Notes: a model not told the origin generated them from the sequence alone. A stretch of DNA of 36,336 nt from Pseudanabaena sp. UWO311 (GCF_006937785.1 NZ_SJEE01000044.1:1-36336), one strand, 5' to 3'; counted from the first letter of the stretch, positions 23,069 to 32,435 are shown. Program-made: numbers and translations.

Positions 23069-25258
23069 ATGACAGTAAATCAAATTGGCTTAGAGATGCC
23101 TCAAAAAGAACTAAACCTTAAAATTGGTTCTGAAAAAAATTCTTTTCCAGTAGTAGTTATTAATGACAGTAATCAATTTGCCAGCTTTCAAATTGATATA
23201 ATTCCATCGGGAATAGATATTCAAGATATCAACTATGAGTGGTTTACGGTCTCTCCTGATGTAAGTGTGAAGATCCCTCCAGGAGACTTAGTGGAATTTG
23301 TGGTTTCTATCGTTGAAACCCCGATTTCAGGCTTTACTGGAATCATGAACATTACTGTAAGAGTCTTTTCGATTGAACTGCGCGAAGAAAATCGAGCTGT
23401 AATGCGAATTATCTTGGAGGAAGGTGCAGGGCGATCGCACTTAGATTTAGATGCACCATTTTACAAGATCCAAGCTACACCTCTCGAAGATATAGAAATT
23501 CCAATTCTGATTGGGAACCCTAGTAAACAGAATACAAATGTCACCTTAACTTGTCATGGTCTACCTGATTCATGGCTACCGAAAGGGAATATCCAGCAAT
23601 TTCCACTAAAACCAGGGGCGAAATTTAAAACCACATTTTTATGTAATCCACCCTTTGATCATGAAGCAATCTCCCAACTTTATAATTTTACTATTGCTGT
23701 TTCGCATACTAATGGCTCCCCATCTGAATCTCAATGCACTTTAGAGGTTTTACCAAAAGGTTCTTTAGAATTTCTCTGCTCACCAAAAAAGCAAATAATT
23801 CCCTCTAATCGATCTTGGACATCGTGGTGGAAATTTTGGCAATCATCACCTGCTATATTTACTTTGATTGCTGATAATGCTAGTAATCTGCCACAAAAAA
23901 TAGATTTTGAAGTCGAAAATGTTCTGACCAGTGATTATTCAGATTTTTCCTTTGAGATTTCTCCAAATGACGCTAATGTTGAACCGTTCAGTAAGACAGA
24001 ACTAGTTCTGGAAATCAATAAATCTCGATCTTGGTTTGCTAAAGTCCAGAAATTGTATTTATTTGTCAAAGCAAATTGGCAAGACCCTAGAGTTAATACA
24101 ATTGACGAAATTCAAGCTATTGAAGTAGTTGTTAAACCAATAATTCCAATGATTTTGGTGATGATTTTGACATTGCTGATGTTAATTCCCACTTGGTGGC
24201 TATCATGGCTCAATCCTAATAATCCTTTCCCTCCCCATAAAGGTGCAGTTACTTCAGTACAGTTTGATGGCACTGGGACATATGGAATTAGTAGCTCTAA
24301 TGATCGGACAATGCGCAAATGGGATGTAGATGGGTTCTATTTACCATGGGTCAACCAAGATCTAGGAGCTATTGGCGAGGCTCAAAAAGCAATCCGAGTA
24401 GCTCGTTTCCGTCCAGTTAATAACGATCTTGTGGCAGCAGGATTAGAAAATGGCGAAATTCAAATTTGGAATGTGCATAATATAGATAAAAGTCCCATAG
24501 CGACATTCAGTAACCAGTCGGATGATCGAGTTTTTGATTTAGCCTATACGCTTGATTCTAGGACACTTTTTAGTGGTCATGGGAGTGGTACGGTTTTGCG
24601 CTGGGATCTTCAGAACTTGTTTACTAATCCACCAACTCAGCCTATTCAAATCAAAAAATTTGATTTTGCAGTTACTTCGATCGCTTTAGTCGGTAAAGAT
24701 GACAGTACATTGGCGATCGCAGGTCGATATAATCAACTGGTACTTTGGAATTGGGTTAAAGATACTGTAAAAGTAATTCCCTATCCTAAATTAGGTAAAC
24801 AGGAAGAAAAAGGTGGACAGGATGATTATATTCAGAGCATCTCAGCTACTGATCGCAAACGGAGTCTGCTCGCGACTGGAGATAATCAAGGCTATATGGC
24901 TGTTTGGGATTTGAAGACTTGCATACAAAGCAATCGCCCCTGTGAAATGCTGGATGGATGGGAAAATGCTCATCATGGTAAGCCCGTGCGATCGGTGGCG
25001 TTTAGCGATGAAGGCTGCTACTTAGCTAGTGGTGGAGATGATAAGGAAGTTAAGTTATGGATGCTCACTGGTAACGGCAAGCGCGTTTCTAGTTTTATTA
25101 ATGGTAAGACCTTAGAAGTTAGACCGTCTAATGTCACTGCCGTTGATATTCATCTAACTAACAAGGATGTTTTGACCATGATAGGTACTGCGATTGGACG
25201 AGTAGTTGGTCAACAATCAGAACGGCTTTTTAATCTAGGCTGCGATGTTAATCAGTAA
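23069..25258 (+). CDS. Membrane-anchored Ig-like / WD40 protein of the CIS operon
   Basis: 729 residues. About 1-350 holds several beta-sandwich (Ig-like) modules: FQIDIIPSGIDIQDINYEWF, FVVSIVETPISGFTGIM and VTLTCHGLPDSWLPKGN, NFTIAVSHTN. One transmembrane helix lies at about 356-380 (IIPMILVMILTLLMLIPTWW). About 388-725 has seven WD40 repeats, enough for one beta-propeller, for example HKGAVTSVQF, GSGTVLRWDL, YMAVWDL and SVAFSDEGCYLASGGDDKEV. The last repeat is weak. With one helix the two halves lie on opposite sides of the membrane. It is the last gene of the operon. It may anchor the CIS to a membrane or read out the Cache-HAMP sensor; both are inference. Confidence 0.8.
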   Translation: MTVNQIGLEMPQKELNLKIGSEKNSFPVVVINDSNQFASFQIDIIPSGIDIQDINYEWFTVSPDVSVKIPPGDLVEFVVSIVETPISGFTGIMNITVRVFSIELREENRAVMRIILEEGAGRSHLDLDAPFYKIQATPLEDIEIPILIGNPSKQNTNVTLTCHGLPDSWLPKGNIQQFPLKPGAKFKTTFLCNPPFDHEAISQLYNFTIAVSHTNGSPSESQCTLEVLPKGSLEFLCSPKKQIIPSNRSWTSWWKFWQSSPAIFTLIADNASNLPQKIDFEVENVLTSDYSDFSFEISPNDANVEPFSKTELVLEINKSRSWFAKVQKLYLFVKANWQDPRVNTIDEIQAIEVVVKPIIPMILVMILTLLMLIPTWWLSWLNPNNPFPPHKGAVTSVQFDGTGTYGISSSNDRTMRKWDVDGFYLPWVNQDLGAIGEAQKAIRVARFRPVNNDLVAAGLENGEIQIWNVHNIDKSPIATFSNQSDDRVFDLAYTLDSRTLFSGHGSGTVLRWDLQNLFTNPPTQPIQIKKFDFAVTSIALVGKDDSTLAIAGRYNQLVLWNWVKDTVKVIPYPKLGKQEEKGGQDDYIQSISATDRKRSLLATGDNQGYMAVWDLKTCIQSNRPCEMLDGWENAHHGKPVRSVAFSDEGCYLASGGDDKEVKLWMLTGNGKRVSSFINGKTLEVRPSNVTAVDIHLTNKDVLTMIGTAIGRVVGQQSERLFNLGCDVNQ

Positions 25259-25281
25259 ACCTACAGCGACTTGCGCGAAAA

Positions 25282-25334
25282 CCAAGAAAAATTTTAAAAG
25301 TGCTGCTTTGCAACACTTTTAAAATTTTTCTTGG
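25282..25334. terminator. Hairpin terminator at the end of the CIS operon
   Basis: 25-bp inverted repeat (25282-25306, 25310-25334) with one mismatch; loop TTT closed by GC/GC. It is between convergent genes and A/T-rich arms give U-tracts both ways. A weaker, bulged hairpin follows at about 25360-25398 (AAAACTAAT / ATTAGTTTT). Confidence 0.8.
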
Positions 25335-25411
25335 GGTTTGTTTGAGCAGTAATTGCTGTAAAACTAATAGGGCAAGCGTAGTCCGCTCCATTAGTTTTTG
25401 TAACTTTGTAA

Positions 25412-26251
25412 CTATAGTAATGCTGAGTTTTTATTTTTTACGCGATCGTAAAGTGCTTCCATAGTTTCGATAAATGAACTATCCTTATGCCAAAAAGGCG
25501 GGTTGTCGCCTTGTTTTTTGATCGCGATCGCCGATACACTGGTAGGAGCAGCAAAGGGAATTGCCTGTGGTAGGCGCTTTTGTCCTTGCCAAAATTGTTT
25601 TAAAGTAGGAATTTCCTTGATAGCTCCAGTTTGCGGTTTCGTGAAATAAGAGGTTGCTACTTCTGGCTCAAGAGTGCGATCGCCTAATTCTGATGCGAGG
25701 GCTTTGCCGAGAGGCGATTTGATTAATTCTGCTTGTAGATCTTCCTTGGATATGCCACGCATCTCGAATAACAAAAACGGATCTTGATCCATTTCGCCCG
25801 ACAGTCGGTAACATAGCCCTGCAATATGTTTGCAAGGATTTGAGTAATCGGGACAAGAACACTCAGTTTGAAAGTCTTTGCTGCTATAGGGAAGTAGATG
25901 TTTGCCAACGGCGGTAAAACTATCTTCAATATTTTCAGGTACTTCATTGAGCAGTAATCTAGCGACTACGCTTGCCTTGGAGGACATATTGGCAATGATT
26001 TTTGTCCAGTCTTTGGCAGCGATCGCGGTCATTTTTACTTCAGTCTCATAGTGTGGCTCTTTATAGACTCCAAAATAAGGATTGACGTTACCGCGAATCG
26101 TGGCGGTGGCGAGTCCTTTCGTAATATCGAAATGGAGAATGCGACTGTCTCCAGAATAGGCGCGACCACGTTGGAGTCTACCTGAATCGGTAAAAGATTC
26201 GAGGGCGCTAATGAATTTTTGCCCCCACCATGTCCGACTATGTTTTGCCAT
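25412..26251 (-). CDS. SWIM zinc-finger protein
   Basis: 279 residues. The SWIM finger lies at about 129-141, reading ECSCPDYSNPCKHIAGLCY, with the CxCx(n)CxH zinc ligands. The N-terminus MAKHSRTWWGQKFISALESF and the GRAYSGDSRI segment are typical of SWIM proteins encoded beside SNF2 helicases in bacteria. SWIM fingers are predicted to bind DNA or protein. The helicase gene lies 54 bases upstream on the same strand, so the pair probably forms an operon. The C-terminal third (PTLKQFWQGQKRLPQAIPFA) is also typical of this group. A role in DNA repair or chromatin-like remodelling is suggested by the partner, not proven. Confidence 0.88.
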   Translation of the reverse strand: MAKHSRTWWGQKFISALESFTDSGRLQRGRAYSGDSRILHFDITKGLATATIRGNVNPYFGVYKEPHYETEVKMTAIAAKDWTKIIANMSSKASVVARLLLNEVPENIEDSFTAVGKHLLPYSSKDFQTECSCPDYSNPCKHIAGLCYRLSGEMDQDPFLLFEMRGISKEDLQAELIKSPLGKALASELGDRTLEPEVATSYFTKPQTGAIKEIPTLKQFWQGQKRLPQAIPFAAPTSVSAIAIKKQGDNPPFWHKDSSFIETMEALYDRVKNKNSALL

Positions 26252-26274
26252 TGTTTTTCTCCTAAAGTTTTAAG

Positions 26275-26301
26275 AGATTGCCGTGCGAAGCACGGCAATC
26301 T
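26275..26301. terminator. Short hairpin between helicase and SWIM genes
   Basis: Perfect 12-bp inverted repeat (26275-26286, 26290-26301), loop GAA closed by GC/GC. It follows the helicase stop within an otherwise short operon gap, so it could reduce expression of the SWIM gene rather than end transcription. Confidence 0.6.
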
Positions 26302-26305
26302 TGAT

Positions 26306-29300
26306 TTAATCCATAATTGCACTCTTATTCAAAGCAATAAGCTGCTTGAACTTGTCGTTGTCTAGCTCCGTAAGCCAAGACTCATCTGCACCAACGATCG
26401 CACCCGCAAGTTTCTTCTTATCCTCAATCATTTGATCGATGCGCTCCTCTAGGGAACCGATGGTGATGAATTTATGGACAAAGACATTTTTTTTCTGCCC
26501 AATCCGAAAGGCGCGATCGGTGGCTTGGTCTTCAACGGCAGGATTCCACCAGCGATCGAAGTGGAAAACGTGGTTTGCTTTTGTGAGCGTGATGCCGACA
26601 CCGCCAGCCTTGAGGGAGAGAATAAATACCGAAGGCTCAGTTTCAGGATCTTGGAACTCCGTAATCATCCGTTCGCGTTTATCGCGATTTGTGCCGCCGT
26701 GAATATAGTAGGTGTTGTAATGCAGCTTTTGACGGACGTATTTTTCTAGAGCATCACCAATTTCTGTGAATTGAGTAAAGATTAAGATGCTTTCTCCTTC
26801 AGAAATTACTTCTTCCATCATTTCCGATAAACGGCTAAGCTTATGAGATCGCTCGGTTGTGAAGTCGCTACCATCTTGCAAAAATTGACGGGGGTGATTG
26901 CAAATTTGCTTGAGTTTTAATAATGTCGAAAGGATTAAGCCCTTGCGTTGAATCCCTTCCACTTCATTGAGTTGTTTTTCCACATCTCTCACTACCACTT
27001 CATAAAGTGAGGCTTGCTCCTTGGTGAGGTTGGTATAAAGCTTTTGTTCGATTTTATCGGGCAGGTCTTTAATGATCGATTGATCGGTTTTGACGCGCCT
27101 GAGAATAAATGGCTCTACTAGTTTTTTTAATACGCCTGCTTGAATTTGATCATTATTCTTTTGAATTGGTGTTTCAAAGGATTTTTTAAACTGGGCTTCT
27201 TTGCCCAAATAGTTGGGATTTAGGAAGTTGAAAATTGACCATAAATCCAGCAGCCGATTCTCAACAGGTGTACCTGTGAGGGCGAGGCGGTGTTTGGCTT
27301 CGAGTTTGAGAATTGCCTTGGTTTGAGCAGCTTTAGGATTTTTGATGTTTTGGGCTTCATCAATCACAATCCGATGCCAGTTCATACTGCTAAACATGGC
27401 TTCGTCTTTGCGAATGAGAGTGAAGGACGTAATAATCAAATCATGGGTTTGGCAAATATCCTGAAAAGCTTGAGCATTTTGGGTGCGATCGCTACCATGA
27501 TGGACGATCGCACGTAAATGTGGCGCAAACTTCTCGATTTCTTTTTGCCAGTTACCGACAACGGATGTTGGTGCAATCAGTAACGTGGGCGGGATCTCAT
27601 TGATCGATACAACGGCAGGAATAACTTTTTGGGATTTCGCTGTTTTTGCTGTTTTCTTGGCTTTCGTCGGCTCGGCAACTCCACCAATGGCGGCTCGCTC
27701 ATTCACCAACCTAGCGATAATCTGTACCGTCTTTCCTAAACCCATATCATCGGCTAGACAACCATTTAAACCCAGACTTTCTAAATATTGCAACCATGCC
27801 ACACCGCGTTTTTGATATTCGCGTAGAGTTCCATTAAGTTGCGGTGGATTTTCGATTGGTTCAAATTGCTGTTTATCCTGTAATTTTGACAACATCTCTG
27901 AGAGGGTACTGTTGCGATCGACTTCCCAATCAGGATCGGTAGCAGTTAACTTCATAAGATCAATCAGACTCATTGCCGATGTGCCTTGTCCCTGTTTTTG
28001 CCAGAAGGTAAGCATCTCTTGCATTTTGTCACGATCGAGTTCAATCCATTCGCCACGAAACTTAACTAGCGGTGCTTTAGCATTAACTAGCTGTTCCCAT
28101 TCCTTTGCAGAAACAATTTCATCACCGATCGCTAATTCGTACTGATACTCCACCAGTTGCTCAAAACCAAAGTAGCTCTTGGCTTGAGTTTTGCTACTAG
28201 TAGCACTTTTGCCCGAACCTTTGAGCTTGATTTTTGCCTTGCGTCTACCCACAGGAGTCCACCAAGCAGGGACAACCACTTTGTATCCCGCATCTTCTAA
28301 AACCCAAGCTGATTCTTTCAGAAATTCAAAGGCTTGGTCAAGATTGAGACTTAAACCAACTGGGCGATCGGTTTCTAATCCTTGCCAAACTGGATTATAG
28401 ATTCTGGCAGCATAACCAAGATTTAACAATAGATTTTGCTCAAACTCTTTGCCAAATTGCTTTTCAAGAGCTTTCTTTTTAGCTGCTGTCATTGTCCAAT
28501 AATCGGCTAGGGAAAACTTCAGAGAAGGATCTTGTTTAGGCGCAACTTGAAATTGCAGTTGCCAAGGTTCCTCTTTCTTAAAAGGAGCTTGGAGTTGAAA
28601 GCAGAGATAGAATGCGGAATCGGACTGGGTGCGTTTAATTTTTTGTCGCCATGCTTGCCATTGTTGATATTCTTCTAACGCGGCACTGCTATCAATAATG
28701 CCATTGGCAAAACTATCTTTAGAAAAATTCAGACATTGCTCTAATAATGACTCAGATACTTGTTTATCGAATTGGGCTGTAGAAGGAGTGTTGGTGAGAA
28801 TGCTATGCAGAATTGATTCTGAGAAATGCTGTAACAGGGTGCGGCGATCGCTAAATAACGGTTGAGAATTAGGTTCGCTAAAACCTGCCACACAAGCTAG
28901 GGGCATATATTCTGCATATTGACCCAGTTCTTCTTCATATTTCTCAGAAACGATCTCCCAAGCGGGATAGATTTCAAATTTTGGTTTTTGAATTGCCTCT
29001 TTTTTGGATTTTGTAGAAGTTTTAGTTGCTTTATTAGCTTTAACCTCAAGTTCTCGATACTTAAAGGCAGGAATATATTGATCCTTAAGAATAATCTGTT
29101 TAAAGGCTTGGGTATAGTGATACCAAAATAGTAAATCTGAGCCTAATTGCACCTCAGCAAGATTATTAATCGCGATGAAATGTAAGTCATTCAGCAATTT
29201 GACAATGTTAATGGCACGACGGTAGTTGTAGCCACTGATTTTGACGGGTGTAGTAACTTGATAACAGTCGATTTGCCAGTACTCTAGCTCAAAACTTTCA

Positions 29301-29665
29301 GGACTCTCAATCTCTAAATATCTTGCTGATTCTAGAGATGGTAATGGTTGCTTCTCACTTGTAGGCAATAAAAAATATTTCGGGAAGATAATCTGATCCT
29401 TGCTTAATCTCTTATTAGCTGGTTCCTGAAGAAGATCATCTTTAATTGCTAGATCATTATAGAGAAATGACTTTAAATCTGCTGCTGATAAACTGGCAGG
29501 ATGTTTTTCTAATAAATCCTCAGATGCCTTTGTGGCTTTGGAAGATTTACGTTTAGATATGGCGATCGCCTTAGTCTCAGTCGTCTCTACCCAAATATAA
29601 AAATTACCACTTTGGATAAAGTCACTACTATGATCGGGTATCCAAGTGCCATGCAGGATTTTCAT
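26306..29665 (-). CDS. SNF2-family DEAD/DEAH-box helicase
   Basis: 1119 residues from the ATG at 29665 (MKILHGTWIPDHSSDFIQSG, the usual start of this family; GAG nine bases upstream). The frame is open to 29698, but those 11 residues are unlike the family. The first 600 residues are the bacterial SNF2-associated N-terminal region. The motor follows: Walker A DDMGLGKT at about 640, LLIAPTSVVGNWQKE, DEAQNIKNP (motif II) at about 770, LTGTPVENRLLDLWSIFNF, and in lobe 2 AGGVGIT at about 1020, DRWWNPAVEDQATDRAFRIG at about 1040-1055. All key motifs are intact. SNF2 proteins translocate on duplex DNA. It is paired with the SWIM gene downstream. Confidence 0.95.
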   Translation of the reverse strand: MKILHGTWIPDHSSDFIQSGNFYIWVETTETKAIAISKRKSSKATKASEDLLEKHPASLSAADLKSFLYNDLAIKDDLLQEPANKRLSKDQIIFPKYFLLPTSEKQPLPSLESARYLEIESPESFELEYWQIDCYQVTTPVKISGYNYRRAINIVKLLNDLHFIAINNLAEVQLGSDLLFWYHYTQAFKQIILKDQYIPAFKYRELEVKANKATKTSTKSKKEAIQKPKFEIYPAWEIVSEKYEEELGQYAEYMPLACVAGFSEPNSQPLFSDRRTLLQHFSESILHSILTNTPSTAQFDKQVSESLLEQCLNFSKDSFANGIIDSSAALEEYQQWQAWRQKIKRTQSDSAFYLCFQLQAPFKKEEPWQLQFQVAPKQDPSLKFSLADYWTMTAAKKKALEKQFGKEFEQNLLLNLGYAARIYNPVWQGLETDRPVGLSLNLDQAFEFLKESAWVLEDAGYKVVVPAWWTPVGRRKAKIKLKGSGKSATSSKTQAKSYFGFEQLVEYQYELAIGDEIVSAKEWEQLVNAKAPLVKFRGEWIELDRDKMQEMLTFWQKQGQGTSAMSLIDLMKLTATDPDWEVDRNSTLSEMLSKLQDKQQFEPIENPPQLNGTLREYQKRGVAWLQYLESLGLNGCLADDMGLGKTVQIIARLVNERAAIGGVAEPTKAKKTAKTAKSQKVIPAVVSINEIPPTLLIAPTSVVGNWQKEIEKFAPHLRAIVHHGSDRTQNAQAFQDICQTHDLIITSFTLIRKDEAMFSSMNWHRIVIDEAQNIKNPKAAQTKAILKLEAKHRLALTGTPVENRLLDLWSIFNFLNPNYLGKEAQFKKSFETPIQKNNDQIQAGVLKKLVEPFILRRVKTDQSIIKDLPDKIEQKLYTNLTKEQASLYEVVVRDVEKQLNEVEGIQRKGLILSTLLKLKQICNHPRQFLQDGSDFTTERSHKLSRLSEMMEEVISEGESILIFTQFTEIGDALEKYVRQKLHYNTYYIHGGTNRDKRERMITEFQDPETEPSVFILSLKAGGVGITLTKANHVFHFDRWWNPAVEDQATDRAFRIGQKKNVFVHKFITIGSLEERIDQMIEDKKKLAGAIVGADESWLTELDNDKFKQLIALNKSAIMD

Positions 29666-29865
29666 AAAATTTCTCGGCTCGGCTGATGCGAAAGCCAATG
29701 AATTTGATTCAGTCTATCTAATCAAATATATACCGAAACCTATTCATTTATTTGTCTAGGTAAAGGAACAAATTCAAAGTTCTTGCAATCAACGTATTAA
29801 GAATATTTAGTTTGAGCAAAAACTGCTGAATATTTTCAAAAGACATCTGAGCTAAAGATGAAATC

Positions 29866-31617
29866 ATGAATACAACAACGCAGACCTCAATCCAAAGACA
29901 AAGGAATAAGATTCCTGATTTTAAAAATGCCAGTTTATTCGCGATCAAAGCTAATATCTTCCGCCTGAGAAGAACGATCGCTGATCTAATTCATCCAGTT
30001 AGTACTCATACGAAATGCGATCGCCTTTCAGCACAAAATGTCATTGCCGAATCAATTACTCCACTATGGACAAGTGAATTAGCCTCTGAGCAAGAATTGC
30101 TAGCGGGAAAAATCCATAACCTGAGAATAGCGATCAAAAATATTAATGGAATCGAAATACAACCTCACAAAGTATTTAGCTTCTGGAAGCAAATAGGGAA
30201 GCCATCTCGAAGGAAAGGTTATATGGAGGGTCGCGAGATTCGGCAGGGTTGCATTATTCCTAGTATTGCTGGTGGGTTGTGTCAACTATCTAATGCTCTC
30301 TACAGTATCGCCTTAGATGCAGGATTTGAGATTGTTGAACGTCATGCACATACCCAAATCATTGCAGGATCTTTGGCTGAGATCGGCAGAGATGCGACTG
30401 TGTTTTGGAACTATGTGGACTTAAGATTTAAAGTAAATCGCGCAGTTAGAATTGAAGCGCATCTGACGCATAACTCATTGATAGTTTGGCTCAAAGGTGA
30501 ACAGGGTAATTATCCAATAGGGCAAGTAGATACTCAGGAGCGTGAGACGATTAGAGATCGCCACAATTGTGTAAGTTGCCAAGTTAGCTCTTGCTTTAGA
30601 AATATTCCCCATAGCAATATGCGTTCAGATTTTGGCAAGACAGTCTTTCTAGTTAATGAGTATTGGCTTGAATATGATCGCTATATCCAATCTCAAAGAT
30701 CGAGTCAAGATATTTTGGGCATTCCGATTGATGGTCATAGATTTAACAAGAATAACTACAAATGGACTCAAGATGGATTCTCTAAAGTTGATAAAGCGAC
30801 ATTGATAACTTTAATGAGGGCTTGGGAATCGAGAAATTTGCCAGCGCAGGGGCGATCGCTCCAAAGCACTTTACTAAAGTATGATCAGAAACTGGCGAAG
30901 AACTTCGCATCTTTGCTAACCTATGATGTAACACATGTTGTGGTAATGCAAAATCTACTCCCTTGGTTATGGCAAATGGGAGTTTTGCAGGGCAGAACTT
31001 TTGATGTATTGATGACAAGATTGCCCATTGACAAGTTGCAAGAGCGATTAGAGTTAGCCCATAGATTGCATCCTGAAAGTCCTACTTTGAAGGATTTTAG
31101 AGTAAGTGAGACATTCGCAAAAATTGAGCGTCAAGCTCTACAACAAGCTAATAAAATCATTACTCCACATACTGAAATAGCTAGCATATTTTCTGATCAG
31201 ACAATTCTGCTAGATTGGCATATTCCAGCACTTAAAACAGTTACCACGAAGGGGAATAAAATCTTATTTCCTGCTTCTACGATTGGTCGAAAAGGCGCTT
31301 ATGAAATGCGTGAATTGGCAAAAAAGCTCAACCTAGAAATAACATTGCTTGGAAATGAGCTAGAAGGATCTGATTTCTGGAAAGATGTAAAGATAAATAG
31401 AGCAAATAGTCATGATTGTCTCGATCAAGTAGGATTGGTGATTCTGCCTGCATTTGTAGAGCACAATCCTCGAATATTACTTAGAGCGATCGCTCGTGGA
31501 ATTCCCGTAATTGCTTCATCTGCTTGTGGACTAGGCAATCTGAGGGGGGTGACAAATATTCCAGTAGATTGTAATCCTAGTAGATTAACAGAATTAATTA
31601 CAAACCTAAACCATTAA
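29866..31617 (+). CDS. VanW-like domain fused to a glycosyltransferase-like domain
   Basis: 583 residues. The N-terminal half (about 60-205) is VanW-like: LAGKIHNLRIAIKNINGIEI, PHKVFSFWKQIGKPSRRKGY, GGLCQLSNALYSIALDAGFE and IVERHAHTQ. VanW domains are found in cell-envelope loci; their reaction is unknown. The C-terminal half (about 340-583) looks like a GT-B glycosyltransferase: LQQANKIITPHTEIAS, ILFPASTIGRKGAYEMRELA, LGNELEGSDFW, and VILPAFVEHNPRILLRAIAR followed by GIPVIASSACGL. The last part resembles the sugar-nucleotide binding half of family 4-like enzymes, but a canonical E-x7-E motif is uncertain. The gene is divergent from the helicase, and its stop lies inside a hairpin. Confidence 0.8.
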   Translation: MNTTTQTSIQRQRNKIPDFKNASLFAIKANIFRLRRTIADLIHPVSTHTKCDRLSAQNVIAESITPLWTSELASEQELLAGKIHNLRIAIKNINGIEIQPHKVFSFWKQIGKPSRRKGYMEGREIRQGCIIPSIAGGLCQLSNALYSIALDAGFEIVERHAHTQIIAGSLAEIGRDATVFWNYVDLRFKVNRAVRIEAHLTHNSLIVWLKGEQGNYPIGQVDTQERETIRDRHNCVSCQVSSCFRNIPHSNMRSDFGKTVFLVNEYWLEYDRYIQSQRSSQDILGIPIDGHRFNKNNYKWTQDGFSKVDKATLITLMRAWESRNLPAQGRSLQSTLLKYDQKLAKNFASLLTYDVTHVVVMQNLLPWLWQMGVLQGRTFDVLMTRLPIDKLQERLELAHRLHPESPTLKDFRVSETFAKIERQALQQANKIITPHTEIASIFSDQTILLDWHIPALKTVTTKGNKILFPASTIGRKGAYEMRELAKKLNLEITLLGNELEGSDFWKDVKINRANSHDCLDQVGLVILPAFVEHNPRILLRAIARGIPVIASSACGLGNLRGVTNIPVDCNPSRLTELITNLNH

Positions 31618-31652
31618 GGTTGCGTCCCTGCGGGGCGTAACCTTAATGGTTT
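31608..31652. terminator. Hairpin terminator between VanW-like and thioredoxin genes
   Basis: 21-bp stem (31608-31628, 31632-31652) with two G-U pairs and loop TGC closed by C-G. It lies between convergent genes and contains the TAA of the VanW-like gene. Confidence 0.8.
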
Positions 31653-31658
31653 GCGTAA

Positions 31659-31982
31659 TTATAGATATTTCTCTAGAGTTGCGCTAAATTCTGCATAGGT
31701 CTTGACTCCGATCATCGTCTCGACTAATTCTCCTGCCTTAAAGAATAGAACCGCAGGAATACTCTTTAACCCAAATTCCTTGGCTAAAGGTTTATTTCCG
31801 TCAATGTCTAATTTCATCACTGAAGCGCGATCGCTATAATTTTCCGCCAATTGATCGATAAATGGAGCAATTACCTTACAGGGACCACACCAAGTTGCGG
31901 TGCAGTCAACAACGAGTAAAGATGTCGTTTTACGAAGGTCTTCAAATTCAGCTTGGTCTTGAATAAAAATTGCTGTACTCAT
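31659..31982 (-). CDS. trxA: Thioredoxin
   Basis: 107 residues, the normal length of bacterial thioredoxin. The redox site is CTATWCGPCKVIAPF, with the canonical WCGPC at about 31-35. The conserved cis-Pro segment follows as KSIPAVLFFKAGELVETMIG. The protein reduces disulfides in target proteins and in cyanobacteria passes electrons from ferredoxin-thioredoxin reductase to metabolic enzymes. Residues before WCGPC (VVDCTATW instead of VVDFWAEW) differ from the common m-type, so it may be one of the variant cyanobacterial thioredoxins. It stands alone, convergent with the VanW-like gene. The symbol is the generic one; several paralogues are usual. Confidence 0.92.
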   Translation of the reverse strand: MSTAIFIQDQAEFEDLRKTTSLLVVDCTATWCGPCKVIAPFIDQLAENYSDRASVMKLDIDGNKPLAKEFGLKSIPAVLFFKAGELVETMIGVKTYAEFSATLEKYL

Positions 31983-32068
31983 ATTTATTTCTTTTTATTG
32001 TTTTTAAGTGGAAATTAAGTTTAACGTTCGATATAGCCATTAGCTTCGTGAAAAGCTTGACGCTAACT

Positions 32069-32280
32069 GCTACAAATGATTGCGATCACTTAGCGATCTC
32101 AATCATTTGTAGCTTTGAACTAACGTTGAATTTAGTCTGCAATTGATAGCAGGAATACTACGCTGGTTCTAACAACCGTGACATCATACACCGATAATTG
32201 CTATCAATAGCTTGATTAACATCAACCAAAAAGATAAAGGACAACGATCCACGTTACCTTTCATCTTTTGGGGTTTTTTT
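32069..32280 (+). ncRNA. Candidate structured RNA or 5' leader ending in a terminator
   Basis: The 450-base gap between the thioredoxin and secreted-protein genes holds three stems in a row. Stem 1: 19 bp with one mismatch (32069-32087, 32095-32113). Stem 2: 13 bp with one mismatch (32139-32151, 32199-32211) enclosing 47 bases. Stem 3: CCAAAAAGATAAAGG (32226-32240) pairing with 32257-32271, followed by a T-run at 32274-32280, a good intrinsic terminator on the + strand. No open frame explains it. It may be a free-standing small RNA or an attenuated leader of the gene at 32436. I could not match it to a known RNA family. Confidence 0.4.
32226..32280 (+). terminator. Intrinsic terminator upstream of the secreted-protein gene
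   Basis: Near-perfect 15-base arms with one bulge each way, followed by GGGGTTTTTTT. It ends no annotated + strand gene, since the nearest + gene ends at 31617 with its own hairpin. That is the main reason to suspect a small RNA or attenuator here. Confidence 0.65.
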
Positions 32281-32435
32281 GGCGAAAATGGAGATAACTA
32301 TTTTAGGCTTAATTCCTGAATAGATAAGTTTTGATCTGTAGTCAATCAATTCATGCATTAGCTCAACCATAATTCTGTAATCGTAGGGAAGTAGAAACTA
32401 ATCGAACACACGATACTCTTTGGAGATTTCAGACT

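Noticed and set aside
26439-28400. Plus-strand frames opposite the SNF2 helicase
   Set aside because: The helicase frame has all motor motifs; these are antisense shadows.
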